Source of the DNA: Listeria cossartiae subsp. cossartiae
GTDB taxonomy: Bacteria > Bacillota > Bacilli > Lactobacillales > Listeriaceae
Reading direction: 5' to 3'
NCBI RefSeq assembly: GCF_014224155.1
Contig: NZ_JAASUI010000004.1
Coordinates: 1 to 64,000, forward strand
DNA length: 64,000 bases
In this document: positions 1 to 8,661 of the stretch, piece after piece
Numbering within the stretch: the stretch's first letter is position 1
Layout of the letters: every line of letters begins with the position of its first letter
Made by a program: the position numbers and the translations under genes
The notes under the pieces: model-generated
What the model was told of the DNA's origin: nothing
Database searches by the model: none
What the model saw: the letters and a program-made list of their open reading frames with translations, nothing else

Positions 1-96
1 TGTTCAGTTTTCAAAGGTCAGTTTCTTTTGCTGCGAAAGCGTTTTGTCCGCATCAGCAACGTTTATAAATATACCAATATTTTTGCCTTTCGTCAA
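1..96 (-). promoter_or_regulatory. rRNA operon promoter and leader (leftward, leaves window)
   Basis: On the minus strand a -35 TTGACG (91-96) and a -10 TATATT (68-73) are separated by exactly 17 nt. The transcript would run left into a leader ending with CTTTGAAAACTGAACA at the window edge. That string typically lies just before 16S rRNA genes in Bacillus and Listeria. The 16S gene itself is outside the window, so this is inferred from the leader. Confidence 0.75.
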
Positions 97-180
97 TACT
101 TTTTACAAAGTTTTTTTAATAAAGATGAAAAAAGATTAATTTAGTGTATAAATTGGTGATTAAATAGAGCTTTTAAAACA

Positions 181-939
181 TTATGTTGTATAAATTTGCA
201 TTCCTTTTTCTTCAAACTGTTCTTGTAAGACTGGATCTATTTCTTTTCCGGTGATGATGGAGGAGATTTCGTCTAGGGCTGCGTATTTGTATAGAGAGAT
301 ACGGCCGAACTTGGTATGATCTGTTACTAGGATGACTTCATCGGCTGAGTGGAGCATTTGTTGTTTGGCCGGGATTAAGTATTCGTCGTAATGCATTAGG
401 CCTTTGTCGATGTCGAGTGCTGGTGTGGTTACGAATGCTTTGTGTACGTGAATGCTTTGCAAGGTTCCACTTGTTATCATGCCATTAAGGATGAATGTTT
501 CTGGATAGATAACACCGCCTGTTACGATTACTTTGGACGGAGAGAAGCGCATAATGGAAGCTACGTTGATATCATTTGTTATGACGGTTAGCTTGGAACG
601 GTCTTTTAGTGCTGTTGCGATGTGCCCGGTTGTTGTTCCGGCATCGAGGATGATTGTATCGCCATCTTTGACCATTGTGGCTGCTAGTGTGGCGATGCGT
701 TGTTTTTCTTCGTAGCGCACTTCGCTTCGTTTCTTCCAGTTGGGTTCGGAAACTACTTTTTCTTCTATCATAACTCCGCCGTGGGTTCTTTTTAGTTTTT
801 TGTCTTTTTCTAGTGAGGTTAAATCGCGGCGAATGGTTGCTTCGTGGACTTCAAAATGTTTAGCTAGTTCGCTAACGGTTGCTATTTTGCGACTTTTGAC
901 ATACTGGACGATGGCGCGTTTTCGTTCGATAGATAGCAT
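181..939 (-). CDS. DeoR-family transcriptional regulator
   Basis: 252 residues, the usual length for the family. An N-terminal winged HTH (about residues 6-57) ends in the family THGG turn (53-56). The DeoR C-terminal sugar-phosphate sensor domain follows, with its DAGTTT phosphate-binding motif at 99-104. Members usually repress sugar or nucleoside catabolism genes and are released by a phosphorylated sugar. The gene is a single unit between the rRNA leader and pgi, with no obvious target operon beside it. The ATG at 939 has a strong AGGAGG upstream. The effector cannot be read from the sequence; proximity to pgi hints at a sugar phosphate, but that is only inference. Confidence 0.88.
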   Translation of the reverse strand: MLSIERKRAIVQYVKSRKIATVSELAKHFEVHEATIRRDLTSLEKDKKLKRTHGGVMIEEKVVSEPNWKKRSEVRYEEKQRIATLAATMVKDGDTIILDAGTTTGHIATALKDRSKLTVITNDINVASIMRFSPSKVIVTGGVIYPETFILNGMITSGTLQSIHVHKAFVTTPALDIDKGLMHYDEYLIPAKQQMLHSADEVILVTDHTKFGRISLYKYAALDEISSIITGKEIDPVLQEQFEEKGMQIYTT

Positions 940-997
940 TTCTTGCCCTCCTTTTGTTTAACTATATGGTAACTCCAATGGAAGAAAATCGCAAACA

Positions 998-1032
998 AAC
1001 AAAAAACCTTGGAGCGATTGGCCCCAAGGTTT
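998..1032 (-). terminator. Rho-independent terminator of pgi
   Basis: Perfect 9-bp stem AAACCTTGG / CCAAGGTTT (1024-1032 with 1004-1012), followed on the minus strand by a T-rich run. It lies 12 nt beyond the pgi stop codon. Confidence 0.85.
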
Positions 1033-1043
1033 GGAAATGAAAA

Positions 1044-2396
1044 TTAGTCGTTTAAGCGTTTTTCTAGTTCTGCTTTTTTGTCTTCGAAGCCTGGTTTGCC
1101 TAGTAATGCAAACATGTTAGCTTTGTATGCTTCTACGCCTGGTTGGTCAAATGGATTTACGCCATTTAGGTAACCGCTGATAGCTACTGCTTTTTCAAAG
1201 AAGTATACTAGGTAACCGAAAGTATAAGCGTCTAGTTCTGGTACTTCTACAACAAAGTTTGGAACTTCGCCGTCTGTATGCGCTAGAAGTGTTCCTTCGA
1301 ATGCTTTTGTATTAACGAAATCAACTGTTTCGCCTGCAAGATAATTTAAGCCATCTAAATCTACGTCTTCTTTATTGATAGTTAAGTTGTGGCGCGGTTT
1401 ATCCACTTTGATAACTGTTTCAAAAAGATTACGACGTCCGTCTTGGATATATTGACCGATAGAGTGTAAATCTGTGGAGAAGTTCGCGCTGGATGGGTAA
1501 ATACCTTTTTTGTCTTTACCTTCACTTTCGCCGAATAATTGTTTCCACCACTCGTTGAAGTATTGCAAGCCTGGCTCATAGCTGATTAGAAGTTCTGTTA
1601 CTTTGCCTTTACGGTAAAGAACGTTACGAGCTGCTGCATATTGGTATGCAATGTTGTTTTTAAGTTCTGGTTTGTCGAAATCTTTGCTTGCTGCTGCTGC
1701 TCCGTTCATTAGAGCATCAATGTCAACGCCGCTAACTGCGATTGGAAGTAAACCTACTGCAGTTAAAACGGAGAAACGTCCGCCAACGTCATCTGGAACA
1801 ACAAATGTTTCGTAGCCTTCGTTGTCAGATAGCGTTTTTAGAGCACCTTTTGCTTTATCAGTTGTAGCGTAAATGCGTTTTTTCGCGCCTTCTTCGCCAT
1901 ATTTTTTGATTAAAAGTTCTTTGAAAACACGGAAAGCGATTGCTGGTTCTGTTGTTGTTCCGGATTTAGAAATAACGTTAACAGAGAAGTCGCGGTCGCC
2001 AACTACTTCAATAAGGTCATGTAAGTAGGAAGAACTGATGCTATTTCCCGCAAAGAATACTTGAGGTGTTTTACGCGCACCTTTTTCAAGTACATTATAG
2101 AAGGAATGATTTAATGTTTCGATTGCAGCACGTGCTCCAAGGTAAGAACCACCGATACCGATAACGATTAATACTTCTGAATCGCTATGGATTTTTTCGG
2201 TTGCTTTTTTGATACGAGCAAATTCTTCTTTGTCGTAATCTGTTGGTAAGTTAATCCAACCTAGCGCATCGTTACCAGCACCTGTACCGTTATGTAATGA
2301 ATCATGAGCTGCTTTTACTGCTGGTTCAAGATAATCAAGTTCGCGTTCTTCAAAAAAACGGAGCGCTTTGGAATAATCAAATTTAATATGTGTCAT
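1044..2396 (-). CDS. pgi: Glucose-6-phosphate isomerase
   Basis: 450 residues, full length. It interconverts glucose-6-phosphate and fructose-6-phosphate in the cytoplasm, feeding glycolysis and cell-wall sugar synthesis. SIS-fold signatures are present: IGGSYLGAR at 81-89, the phosphate-binding SKSGTTTE at 143-150, the [14 protein letters not shown] signature from 202, the catalytic Glu region GESEGK at 289-294 and the DLHSIGQ histidine near 311. The start has a good GGAGGG ribosome-binding site. It is a single-gene unit closed by its own terminator. Confidence is very high. Confidence 0.97.
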   Translation of the reverse strand: MTHIKFDYSKALRFFEERELDYLEPAVKAAHDSLHNGTGAGNDALGWINLPTDYDKEEFARIKKATEKIHSDSEVLIVIGIGGSYLGARAAIETLNHSFYNVLEKGARKTPQVFFAGNSISSSYLHDLIEVVGDRDFSVNVISKSGTTTEPAIAFRVFKELLIKKYGEEGAKKRIYATTDKAKGALKTLSDNEGYETFVVPDDVGGRFSVLTAVGLLPIAVSGVDIDALMNGAAAASKDFDKPELKNNIAYQYAAARNVLYRKGKVTELLISYEPGLQYFNEWWKQLFGESEGKDKKGIYPSSANFSTDLHSIGQYIQDGRRNLFETVIKVDKPRHNLTINKEDVDLDGLNYLAGETVDFVNTKAFEGTLLAHTDGEVPNFVVEVPELDAYTFGYLVYFFEKAVAISGYLNGVNPFDQPGVEAYKANMFALLGKPGFEDKKAELEKRLND

Positions 2397-2497
2397 TATT
2401 TTCCCTCCAAATTTTAAAAAAGTTTCTTTACTAACTTTATATCAATCAGTGCTTTTTAGCAAGGCTTGACCTTGTGAAATTTGAGCCTTTTTGAAAA

Positions 2498-2905
2498 TTA
2501 GGTATAGTTTTCATATAAGACGCCCTCGCTTCGGACCAGTTCGTTTAATGATAATTGGTCTACAGCTAATAGATCGTCTGCTAGCGGAATGGGTACCCAC
2601 TTTACGCGAAAAGCATTGTCCTCGTTCGGAGCGAGCATTGCATCGCCAACTGGTTTTGCTCGGAAGACAAATGTACAAACGTGCTCCCATGTAGCACGCC
2701 GCTCTTTGCAATGTAAAATTGACTCTATTGCTATATCGATATTTGTCTGCTCCTTTACTTTGCTTGCGAGTGCTTCTTCCATCGTTTGATTCGTTTCCAC
2801 ATGCCCGCCCGGAAACGCCCAAGCTAGGTTGCGATCCCTTACCACTAGTATCTCGTCTTTCTTTTCGTTATATACAAATGCCTGCACATGAATAGATCTT
2901 TTCAC
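2498..2905 (-). CDS. Nudix-family protein with a degenerate Nudix box
   Basis: 135 residues with the Nudix fold signature. Beta-strands precede FPGGHVET at 31-38. The Nudix box spans G34-I56 but is badly degraded. The Glu expected six residues after the Gly is Gln40, the Arg-Glu pair is Ser48-Lys49, the Glu-Glu pair is Glu52-Gln53, and the late Gly is Asn55. Most Mg2+-binding acids are therefore gone. Canonical NTP or ADP-ribose pyrophosphatase activity is doubtful; a binding role or altered chemistry is more likely. It stands alone between pgi and the S1-domain gene. Confidence 0.8.
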   Translation of the reverse strand: MKRSIHVQAFVYNEKKDEILVVRDRNLAWAFPGGHVETNQTMEEALASKVKEQTNIDIAIESILHCKERRATWEHVCTFVFRAKPVGDAMLAPNEDNAFRVKWVPIPLADDLLAVDQLSLNELVRSEGVLYENYT

Positions 2906-2997
2906 GAAAATCCCCCTTTTGACTAATTTATACTATTGAATAAATAGAAAATTACTACTAACTATTCCCTTTTTCTAAAATTTTAGTCAATTAAATT

Positions 2998-3047
2998 TAT
3001 CAGCCTAGCTATTTACCCCGAAAAAGGGCTTGATAACTCGGCTGATA
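2998..3047 (-). terminator. Probable terminator of the S1-domain gene
   Basis: Outer stem TATCAGCC / GGCTGATA (2998-3005 with 3040-3047) encloses a CCCC/GGG inner helix. It lies just beyond the stop codon of the leftward S1-domain gene. The tail is AT-rich rather than a pure T run, so efficiency is uncertain. Confidence 0.45.
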
Positions 3048-3054
3048 AGGGGTT

Positions 3055-3408
3055 TTATTTATCTGCTTTTTTAATCCATTCTTCTAGTTTGTCACGTAAA
3101 GTGTTAAAACCTTCATCATTTTCGCTAGATGAAACTGGTTTCTTTTTAGCTGGTTGTTCTTTTGGTGCTTCTTCTGTCGCTCTAATAGAAAGACTGATTT
3201 TATTTTTTTCTTCGTCAATATCTAGAATTTTCACTTTGACTTCTTGTCCTACTTCTAGAAAATCATGGATATCTTTGACGAAACCATGCGTGATTTCTGA
3301 AATATGAACTAAGCCTTGTGTTGAATTATCTAGTGCTACAAATGCGCCGTAGCTTTGAATTCCTGCAATTTTGCCAGAAACTACATCTCCTACTTTGAAT
3401 GTACTCAT
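3055..3408 (-). CDS. General stress protein 13-like S1 RNA-binding protein (YugI family)
   Basis: 117 residues from the chosen ATG at 3408. Two upstream in-frame ATGs exist, but the AGGAGG site lies 7 nt before 3408 and almost touches the nearer alternative. A single S1 (OB-fold) domain fills residues 4-75, with the typical GAFVAL and GLVHISEI strings, followed by a lysine-rich tail. B. subtilis YugI (GSP13) and its relatives associate with ribosomes and are stress-induced. It is monocistronic. The function is inferred from the domain only. Confidence 0.88.
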   Translation of the reverse strand: MSTFKVGDVVSGKIAGIQSYGAFVALDNSTQGLVHISEITHGFVKDIHDFLEVGQEVKVKILDIDEEKNKISLSIRATEEAPKEQPAKKKPVSSSENDEGFNTLRDKLEEWIKKADK

Positions 3409-3520
3409 CCTCATTCCTCCTACTTTCAACCTTACAATATTTTATAAATTATAACACTTAGGCGAAACTTTAACAATTATTCTAAATCCTTCTATAGCGA
3501 GCTTTCGAGGTGCCATTCGT

Positions 3521-3528
3521 GCTATAAT
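3521..3528 (+). promoter_or_regulatory. Extended -10 promoter of the C-S lyase gene
   Basis: TGCTATAAT: a perfect TATAAT (3523-3528) with an upstream TG at 3520-3521. No good -35 is visible at 17 nt. It lies 13 nt before the first in-frame ATG (3541). A start at that ATG would be nearly leaderless, which supports the downstream TTG start. Confidence 0.6.
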
Positions 3529-3561
3529 TGAGGCGAATTAATGAGAAGGAGCGTGACATAT

Positions 3562-4728
3562 TTGAGTCAATTTGATGAAGTCATTCCGCGTATTGGAACT
3601 AATTCAGAAAAGTGGGATGGGGCAGAAGAATTATTTGGCAGAAAAGGTATTATTCCGATGTGGGTAGCGGATATGGATTTCCGTGCGCCGCAACCTGTAC
3701 TTGATGCGTTTCAGCGTCAAATCGATCATGGGATTTTTGGTTATTCCACGAAGTCAGAAGCACTTGTCGAGGCTGTTATTGATTGGAACAAGGAGCAACA
3801 CCAGTTTGAAATCGATCCGAGCACGTTGTTTTTTAATGGGGCGGTTGTTCCGACAATTTCGTTAGCGATTCGTTCTCTCACCAATGAAGGTGATGCGGTT
3901 CTAATGGTTTCGCCGATTTATCCGCCATTTTTCAATGTAACGAAAGCGACCGAACGAAAAGTGGTTATGTCGCCACTTTTATATGAGAACCGTCAATATC
4001 GAATGGATTTTAATGATTTGGAAAAACGGATGAAAGAAGAAAATGTGAAATTGTTCCTTCTATGTAATCCGCAAAATCCTGGTGGTCGTTGCTTCACCAA
4101 AGAAGAACTTGTGGAATTAGCGAAACTATGCGAGAAATACCAAATTCCGATTGTTTCGGATGAGATTCATGCCGATTTAGTGATGAAAAACCATAAACAC
4201 GTGCCGATGATGGTTGCGGCGCCATTTTATCAAGATCAAATTATTACTTTGATGGCTGCTACGAAAACATTTAACTTGGCGGCGATTAAAGCTTCCTACT
4301 ATATTATTACGAATAAAGATTACCAAGCCAAATTCGCCGCGGAGCAAAAGTACGCTACGACTAACGGGCTCAATGTTTTTGGGATTATTGGTACAGAAGC
4401 GGCATACCGTCACGGGGCGCCTTGGTTAAAAGAGTTGAAAGAATATATTTATAGCAACTATGAATATGTCAAAGCAGAACTCGAAAAAGAAGTGCCCGAA
4501 GTTGGCGTGACGGACTTAGAAGCAACTTACTTGATGTGGCTTGATTGCCGCGCCCTTCCAAAAGACGAAAAAACAATTTACAACGATTTAATCGAAGCTG
4601 GTGTCGGTGTCCAAATGGGTTCTGGTTTCGGTCATTCTGGTAAAGGGTTTGTTCGTTTCAACATCGCCTGTCCAAAAGAAACATTGGAAAAAGCCGTGAA
4701 ACTTCTGATTCAAGGCTTAAAAAAATAA
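3562..4728 (+). CDS. PatB/MalY-type PLP-dependent C-S beta-lyase
   Basis: 388 residues from a TTG at 3562, preceded by AGAAGGAG. The upstream ATG at 3541 has no ribosome-binding site and lies almost at the predicted transcription start. Fold-type I aminotransferase landmarks: CNPQNPGGR at 168-176, SDEIHADL with the pyridine-binding Asp200, and the PLP lysine K235 in ATKTFNLA. The family cleaves cystathionine or cysteine (beta-lyase, cysteine desulfhydrase), and MalY can also act as a regulator. A single-gene unit with its own promoter and terminator. Substrate preference is inferred from the family. Confidence 0.9.
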   Translation: MSQFDEVIPRIGTNSEKWDGAEELFGRKGIIPMWVADMDFRAPQPVLDAFQRQIDHGIFGYSTKSEALVEAVIDWNKEQHQFEIDPSTLFFNGAVVPTISLAIRSLTNEGDAVLMVSPIYPPFFNVTKATERKVVMSPLLYENRQYRMDFNDLEKRMKEENVKLFLLCNPQNPGGRCFTKEELVELAKLCEKYQIPIVSDEIHADLVMKNHKHVPMMVAAPFYQDQIITLMAATKTFNLAAIKASYYIITNKDYQAKFAAEQKYATTNGLNVFGIIGTEAAYRHGAPWLKELKEYIYSNYEYVKAELEKEVPEVGVTDLEATYLMWLDCRALPKDEKTIYNDLIEAGVGVQMGSGFGHSGKGFVRFNIACPKETLEKAVKLLIQGLKK

Positions 4729-4741
4729 TTTTCCTGAGAGG

Positions 4742-4773
4742 AACTAAGTAGCAATTACTTAGTTTCTTTCTTT
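4742..4773 (+). terminator. Terminator of the C-S lyase gene
   Basis: Perfect 9-bp stem AACTAAGTA / TACTTAGTT with a 5-nt loop, followed by TCTTTCTTT. Confidence 0.8.
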
Positions 4774-4792
4774 AGGAAATTGAATATAGCTT

Positions 4793-4801
4793 TGGTATAC
4801 T
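4793..4801 (+). promoter_or_regulatory. Candidate extended -10 promoter of the ABC exporter genes
   Basis: TGGTATACT (TG-N-TATACT) about 67 nt upstream of the permease start. The -35 region is weak, which would fit an activator-dependent promoter, but no operator was identified. Confidence 0.45.
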
Positions 4802-4867
4802 ATTCTTTGGAAAGTGAAATAATGTGCATTTTCCGTTTACATAAATTTAAAGGAGTTGGTATAACCG

Positions 4868-5971
4868 ATGTTTTTAGGGCTTCGTGAATTAGTTTATTCT
4901 AAGTTGCGCTATATTTTAGTAACAGGCATCATGGTCTTAATTATGTTACTATCGCTTATTTTATCTGGGCTGGCAAATGGCCTTGCTTATGATAATGCTT
5001 CATCTGTCGCAGATAACGGGGTTCCATATTATGTTCTCAGCAAAGACGCCCAAGACAAATTATCAAGATCGCAGTTCCCAGAATCTAAACTCGCTGACGT
5101 GAAAAAAGATGCGAACGTGAAGGACGCTGCGGTACTTGGACAATCGATGCAAACTTTAAAACGGGAAAGTGACAGCAAAAAGTTTAGTGTAGCACTTTTC
5201 GGTATTCAACCAGATAGCTTTCTCGCTCCAAAAATTTCCGATGGAGCTAACATACAAGTGACAAAACCTGACGAAATCGTTGTTGATTCTTCCTTAAAAT
5301 CAGACGGAATCAAAATTGGCGATGTTTTAATGGATGATATTTTAAATAGAGAATTAACAGTTGTCGGCTTTACGGAAAACCAAAAGTACAGCCACGCCCC
5401 TGTTGTTTATATTAATATCGCAACTTGGCAAGAAATCAATCCTGTTTTATATCACCAAAAAATCCCGCAAACAAGCACCATTGCGATTAAAACAGACGAT
5501 CCTGATAAAGGAGTAACCCTTTCGGATAAAGATTTAACGACGATCGATCATAAAGCATTTTTAAATCAAATTCCAGGTTATTCCGCGGAGCAAATGACGC
5601 TTAATATGATGATTTTCTTCTTAATCATTATTGGCGGATTTATTTTAACGGCATTCTTCTATGTAATGACGCTTCAAAAAACAACGCAATTTGGTATTTT
5701 GAAAGCACTTGGAACGAAAACAAGTTACTTAGTGAAAAGCATTATTACCCAAGTGGTGATTATTTCGATTATTAGTATTTTAATTAGTGTCGGTGTAACG
5801 CTGATTTTACCAAGCATCATGCCAGCAGCGATGCCATTTAGATTAAGTCCGATGACGATTGCACTTTATAGTGGCTTGTTCTTCCTAGTTGCCCTATTCG
5901 GCGCACTTCTATCACTTAGACGAATCGCTAAAGTAGACGCACTAGATGCTATTCGAGGAGGTGACGAATAA
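4868..5971 (+). CDS. HrtB-like ABC exporter permease (FtsX/MacB fold)
   Basis: 367 residues. One N-terminal membrane helix (about 15-37) is followed by an extracytoplasmic domain (about 40-240) and three C-terminal helices (about 244-266, 290-315, 335-357). This is the MacB/FtsX permease plan. Segments such as AEQMTLNMMI, AFFYVMTLQK and GILKALGTKT closely resemble S. aureus HrtB, the permease of the haem-detoxifying HrtBA pump, as I remember that sequence. Its stop overlaps the ATPase start by 1 nt, so the two are translationally coupled. No HssRS-type sensor pair is adjacent. Haem export is inferred; other hydrophobic substrates are possible. Confidence 0.85.
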   Translation: MFLGLRELVYSKLRYILVTGIMVLIMLLSLILSGLANGLAYDNASSVADNGVPYYVLSKDAQDKLSRSQFPESKLADVKKDANVKDAAVLGQSMQTLKRESDSKKFSVALFGIQPDSFLAPKISDGANIQVTKPDEIVVDSSLKSDGIKIGDVLMDDILNRELTVVGFTENQKYSHAPVVYINIATWQEINPVLYHQKIPQTSTIAIKTDDPDKGVTLSDKDLTTIDHKAFLNQIPGYSAEQMTLNMMIFFLIIIGGFILTAFFYVMTLQKTTQFGILKALGTKTSYLVKSIITQVVIISIISILISVGVTLILPSIMPAAMPFRLSPMTIALYSGLFFLVALFGALLSLRRIAKVDALDAIRGGDE

Positions 5972-6651
5972 TGGAAACTCTATTATCTTTTGAGAAAGTG
6001 TATAAAGATTACCCGTCCGGTCCTTCAATTATTCATGCACTGAAGGAAACCAATTTCGAAGCGAAAAAAGGCGAACTAATCGCGATTGTTGGTCCGAGTG
6101 GTTCTGGTAAAAGTACGCTGCTCTCACTGGCTGGAGCACTTTTAACACCAACTGGCGGAACGATTTCTATTAATGGCAAATCAGTCGGAAATCTATCTTC
6201 CAAAGAACAAACCGCGCTACGCTTAGAAGAAATCGGCTTTATTTTCCAAGCGGCTCATCTGGTTCCTTACTTACATGTCAAAGACCAAATCAGTTTTATC
6301 GGAAAAATGGCTGGGAAGAGTGCGGCGGAACTTGAAAAAGATACGGCATCGCTTCTAAGCCAACTTGGTATAAGTGATCGTGCAAATTTCTATCCAAAAG
6401 ATTTATCTGGCGGTCAAAAGCAACGTGTCGCTATTGCTCGCGCGCTTATTAATCAACCTTCCGTTATTTTAGCCGATGAACCAACAGCGAGTCTTGATAC
6501 TGAAAGAAGTCGTGAAGTTGTCGAGCTTATCCGTAATGAAGTTGTGCAAACTAGTCGAACTGCGATTATGGTAACACACGATGAACGTATGCTAGATTTA
6601 GTCAACCATGTGTATCGTATGGAAGACGGAATTCTTACCCAAGAAAGCTAA
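5971..6651 (+). CDS. HrtA-like ABC exporter ATPase
   Basis: 226 residues, a single nucleotide-binding domain of the LolD/MacB class. Walker A GPSGSGKST is at 41-49, the Q-loop Gln near 93, signature LSGGQ at 145-149 and Walker B VILADE at 165-170. It powers the permease encoded immediately upstream, whose stop codon it overlaps (TAATG). Together they form a two-gene exporter operon closed by a strong terminator. All catalytic motifs are intact. The haem-export assignment comes from the permease and is inference. Confidence 0.88.
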   Translation: METLLSFEKVYKDYPSGPSIIHALKETNFEAKKGELIAIVGPSGSGKSTLLSLAGALLTPTGGTISINGKSVGNLSSKEQTALRLEEIGFIFQAAHLVPYLHVKDQISFIGKMAGKSAAELEKDTASLLSQLGISDRANFYPKDLSGGQKQRVAIARALINQPSVILADEPTASLDTERSREVVELIRNEVVQTSRTAIMVTHDERMLDLVNHVYRMEDGILTQES

Positions 6652-6690
6652 AAAACCTGCGTGGCTTAAATGCCACACAGGTTTTTTTAC
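6652..6690. terminator. Bidirectional terminator between exporter and PTS IIB genes
   Basis: Long stem AAAACCTG-C-GTGGC / GCCAC-A-CAGGTTTT with T runs on both strands. It serves the rightward ABC genes and the leftward PTS IIB gene, whose stop is at 6694. Confidence 0.85.
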
Positions 6691-6693
6691 TGT

Positions 6694-7008
6694 TTATTTT
6701 TGGAAGCCGTTAATTAGATCTAATGCTTGGCCTAGTACTTTTTCACCGTTCATTGTACCGTATGCTGCCATGTCGATTACATCTACTGGAATTTTCCCAG
6801 CAGCTAGTTCATCAACTGTTTTTTTCTGATAACGCACTTGTGGTCCTAAAAGTACTACGTCTGCATCGTCAATTAAGTTACTTACTTCAGCAATGGAGTA
6901 TGCTTCAATTTCGCAAGCTTCTCCGCGATCTTCTGCTGCTTTACGCATTTTTGTTACTAAAAGGCTTGTTGACATCCCTGCCGCACATACTAAAACAATA
7001 TTTTTCAT
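6694..7008 (-). CDS. PTS lactose/cellobiose-type EIIB component (orphan)
   Basis: 104 residues from the ATG at 7008 (AAAGGAAAG upstream; the longer reading frame has no support). The N-terminal MKNIVLVCAAGMSTS is the EIIB phosphorylation loop, with Cys8 as phosphoacceptor. EIIB passes phosphate from EIIA to the incoming sugar bound by EIIC. No EIIC, EIIA or glycosidase gene is adjacent, so this subunit stands alone. It may pair with a distant permease or act in regulation. The family is certain, the sugar unknown. Confidence 0.9.
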   Translation of the reverse strand: MKNIVLVCAAGMSTSLLVTKMRKAAEDRGEACEIEAYSIAEVSNLIDDADVVLLGPQVRYQKKTVDELAAGKIPVDVIDMAAYGTMNGEKVLGQALDLINGFQK

Positions 7009-7130
7009 CGTAATCTTTCCTTTCAGATTAAGGCTGCTTTTTTTGTACACTCTTATTATAACTACCTTTAGCTTTTTAAACAAGTAAACTACTGGGGGCT
7101 GGAGAAAATAATTAAAAATGCGAAAAACCA

Positions 7131-7159
7131 TTGCGATTTCACGGAAAAAGAGCGATAAT
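7131..7159 (+). promoter_or_regulatory. Sigma-A promoter of the aspartokinase gene
   Basis: TTGCGA (7131-7136), 17-nt spacer, GATAAT (7154-7159). The roughly 87-nt leader contains the inverted repeat CCGAAAG (7175-7181) / CTTTCGG (7214-7220). No lysine-riboswitch consensus was recognised there. Confidence 0.6.
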
Positions 7160-7252
7160 AGACAATAACTTTATCCGAAAGGTCAGAAAATTTTGCATCA
7201 TTCGAAAACAGCACTTTCGGAAGCTAAAAAATTCAGATCAGGAGTGTGTTGC

Positions 7253-8614
7253 ATGAAAGTAATTAAATTTGGCGGAAGCTCTTTAGCATCGGGGATTCAA
7301 TTAAATAAGGTTTTCCAACTTGTAGCGGAGGATCCTGACCGAAAAATCGTCGTTGTTTCTGCTCCAGGAAAACGATTCAAGGAAGATACCAAAGTGACCG
7401 ACTTACTAATTGACTGCGCGGCAAAGGCACTGCTTGGTGAGGATACGAGCGAATTGTTTGAGGCTGTTATTGCTAGATATGCCGGGATTGCGCTTGATAC
7501 GGGAATGAGCGATGTAGTTATTAAGCAAATTCGCGCGGACTTACAAGCAACCATTTCGTCTGATAAAAGCGATCCAGATAAATTTTTAGATCGTATGAAA
7601 GCTAGCGGCGAAGATAACAACGCGAAATTAATCGCGGCTTATTTTAAATTTAAAGGCTTAAATGCACATTATGTTAATCCAAAAGATGCTGGTTTATTCG
7701 TAACCGATGAACATGCAAGTGCGCAAGTTTTACCAGAGTCTTATGACCATTTATTTGCACTTCGAGAACGTGAAGGCATTATTGTTTTCCCAGGATTTTT
7801 CGGTTATACGAAAGACGGAGAAATTAGCACGTTTTCTAGAAGTGGTTCTGATATTACTGGAGCGATTGTGGCGAATGGTGCGCAAGCTGAGTTGTACGAG
7901 AACTTTACTGATGTTGATGCGGTTTACGCGGTCAATCCCGCTATCGTGAAAAATCCGAAGAAAGTACTTGAGCTTACTTACCGGGAAATGCGCGAACTTT
8001 CATATGCCGGCTTCTCTGTTTTTCATGATGAAGCTTTAATTCCGGCGTTCCATGCGGGGATTCCGGTGCATATTAAAAATACGAACAACCCTGATTCTTG
8101 TGGTACGCGTGTTGTTCATGAACGCGAAAATAGTAATGGCCCCGTTGTTGGGATCGCTAGTGATGACGGCTTTTGTAGCATTTATATTAGTAAATATTTG
8201 ATGAACCGGGAAATTGGCTTCGGGCGGAAAGTGCTGCAAATTTTGGAGGATGCTGGGTTGAACTATGAGCATATGCCTTCGGGGATTGATGATTTAACGA
8301 TTATTATTCGCGAAAATCAGTTTGGCGAGGATACAGAGCGGACAATTATGTCTCGTTTGAAAGAGGAATTAAATGCTGACCAAGTGATTATGCAGCATGG
8401 GATTTCACTAATTATGGTTGTTGGTGAAGCGATGCGCCATAACGTTGGGATAACTTCGCGCGCTTCGAAAGCTTTATCCGATGCGAAAGTGAATATTGAA
8501 ATGATTAATCAAGGCTCTTCTGAGGTGAGCATTATGTTTGGCGTGAAGGAAGAACAGGAAAATACGGCCGTTCGCGCTTTGTATAATGAGTTCTTTTCAG
8601 AAGTATTGGTTTAA
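7253..8614 (+). CDS. Aspartate kinase (YclM/ThrD class)
   Basis: 453 residues from the ATG at 7253 (CAGGAGTG upstream). The frame is open for 20 more codons upstream, but without a ribosome-binding site. The amino-acid kinase domain begins with KFGGSS at 5-10. Two C-terminal ACT domains (about 300-450) bind allosteric amino acids. The enzyme phosphorylates aspartate, the first step to diaminopimelate, lysine, threonine and methionine. The full-length, non-split form without an internal beta-subunit start resembles B. subtilis YclM, the threonine-plus-lysine-sensitive isozyme. Feedback specificity is inferred. Confidence 0.93.
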   Translation: MKVIKFGGSSLASGIQLNKVFQLVAEDPDRKIVVVSAPGKRFKEDTKVTDLLIDCAAKALLGEDTSELFEAVIARYAGIALDTGMSDVVIKQIRADLQATISSDKSDPDKFLDRMKASGEDNNAKLIAAYFKFKGLNAHYVNPKDAGLFVTDEHASAQVLPESYDHLFALREREGIIVFPGFFGYTKDGEISTFSRSGSDITGAIVANGAQAELYENFTDVDAVYAVNPAIVKNPKKVLELTYREMRELSYAGFSVFHDEALIPAFHAGIPVHIKNTNNPDSCGTRVVHERENSNGPVVGIASDDGFCSIYISKYLMNREIGFGRKVLQILEDAGLNYEHMPSGIDDLTIIIRENQFGEDTERTIMSRLKEELNADQVIMQHGISLIMVVGEAMRHNVGITSRASKALSDAKVNIEMINQGSSEVSIMFGVKEEQENTAVRALYNEFFSEVLV

Positions 8615-8615
8615 A

Positions 8616-8661
8616 ATAAAACAAGTTTTTCATCCTGATGGCTGAGAAACTTGTTTTTTGT
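8616..8661. terminator. Bidirectional terminator
   Basis: AAAACAAGTTT / AAACTTGTTTT stem with T runs on both sides, between the convergent aspartokinase gene and the 8661 gene. Confidence 0.75.

Noticed and set aside
3465..3485. PrfA-box-like TTAACAATTATT
   Set aside because: The second half-site does not match and no virulence gene follows.
7166..7252. Lysine riboswitch before the aspartokinase gene
   Set aside because: The leader is under 90 nt and lacks L-box sequence blocks; only a weak inverted repeat is present.
7193..7252. Upstream extension of aspartokinase
   Set aside because: The initial 20 codons have no ribosome-binding site, while ATG 7253 has CAGGAGTG and begins the conserved kinase fold.
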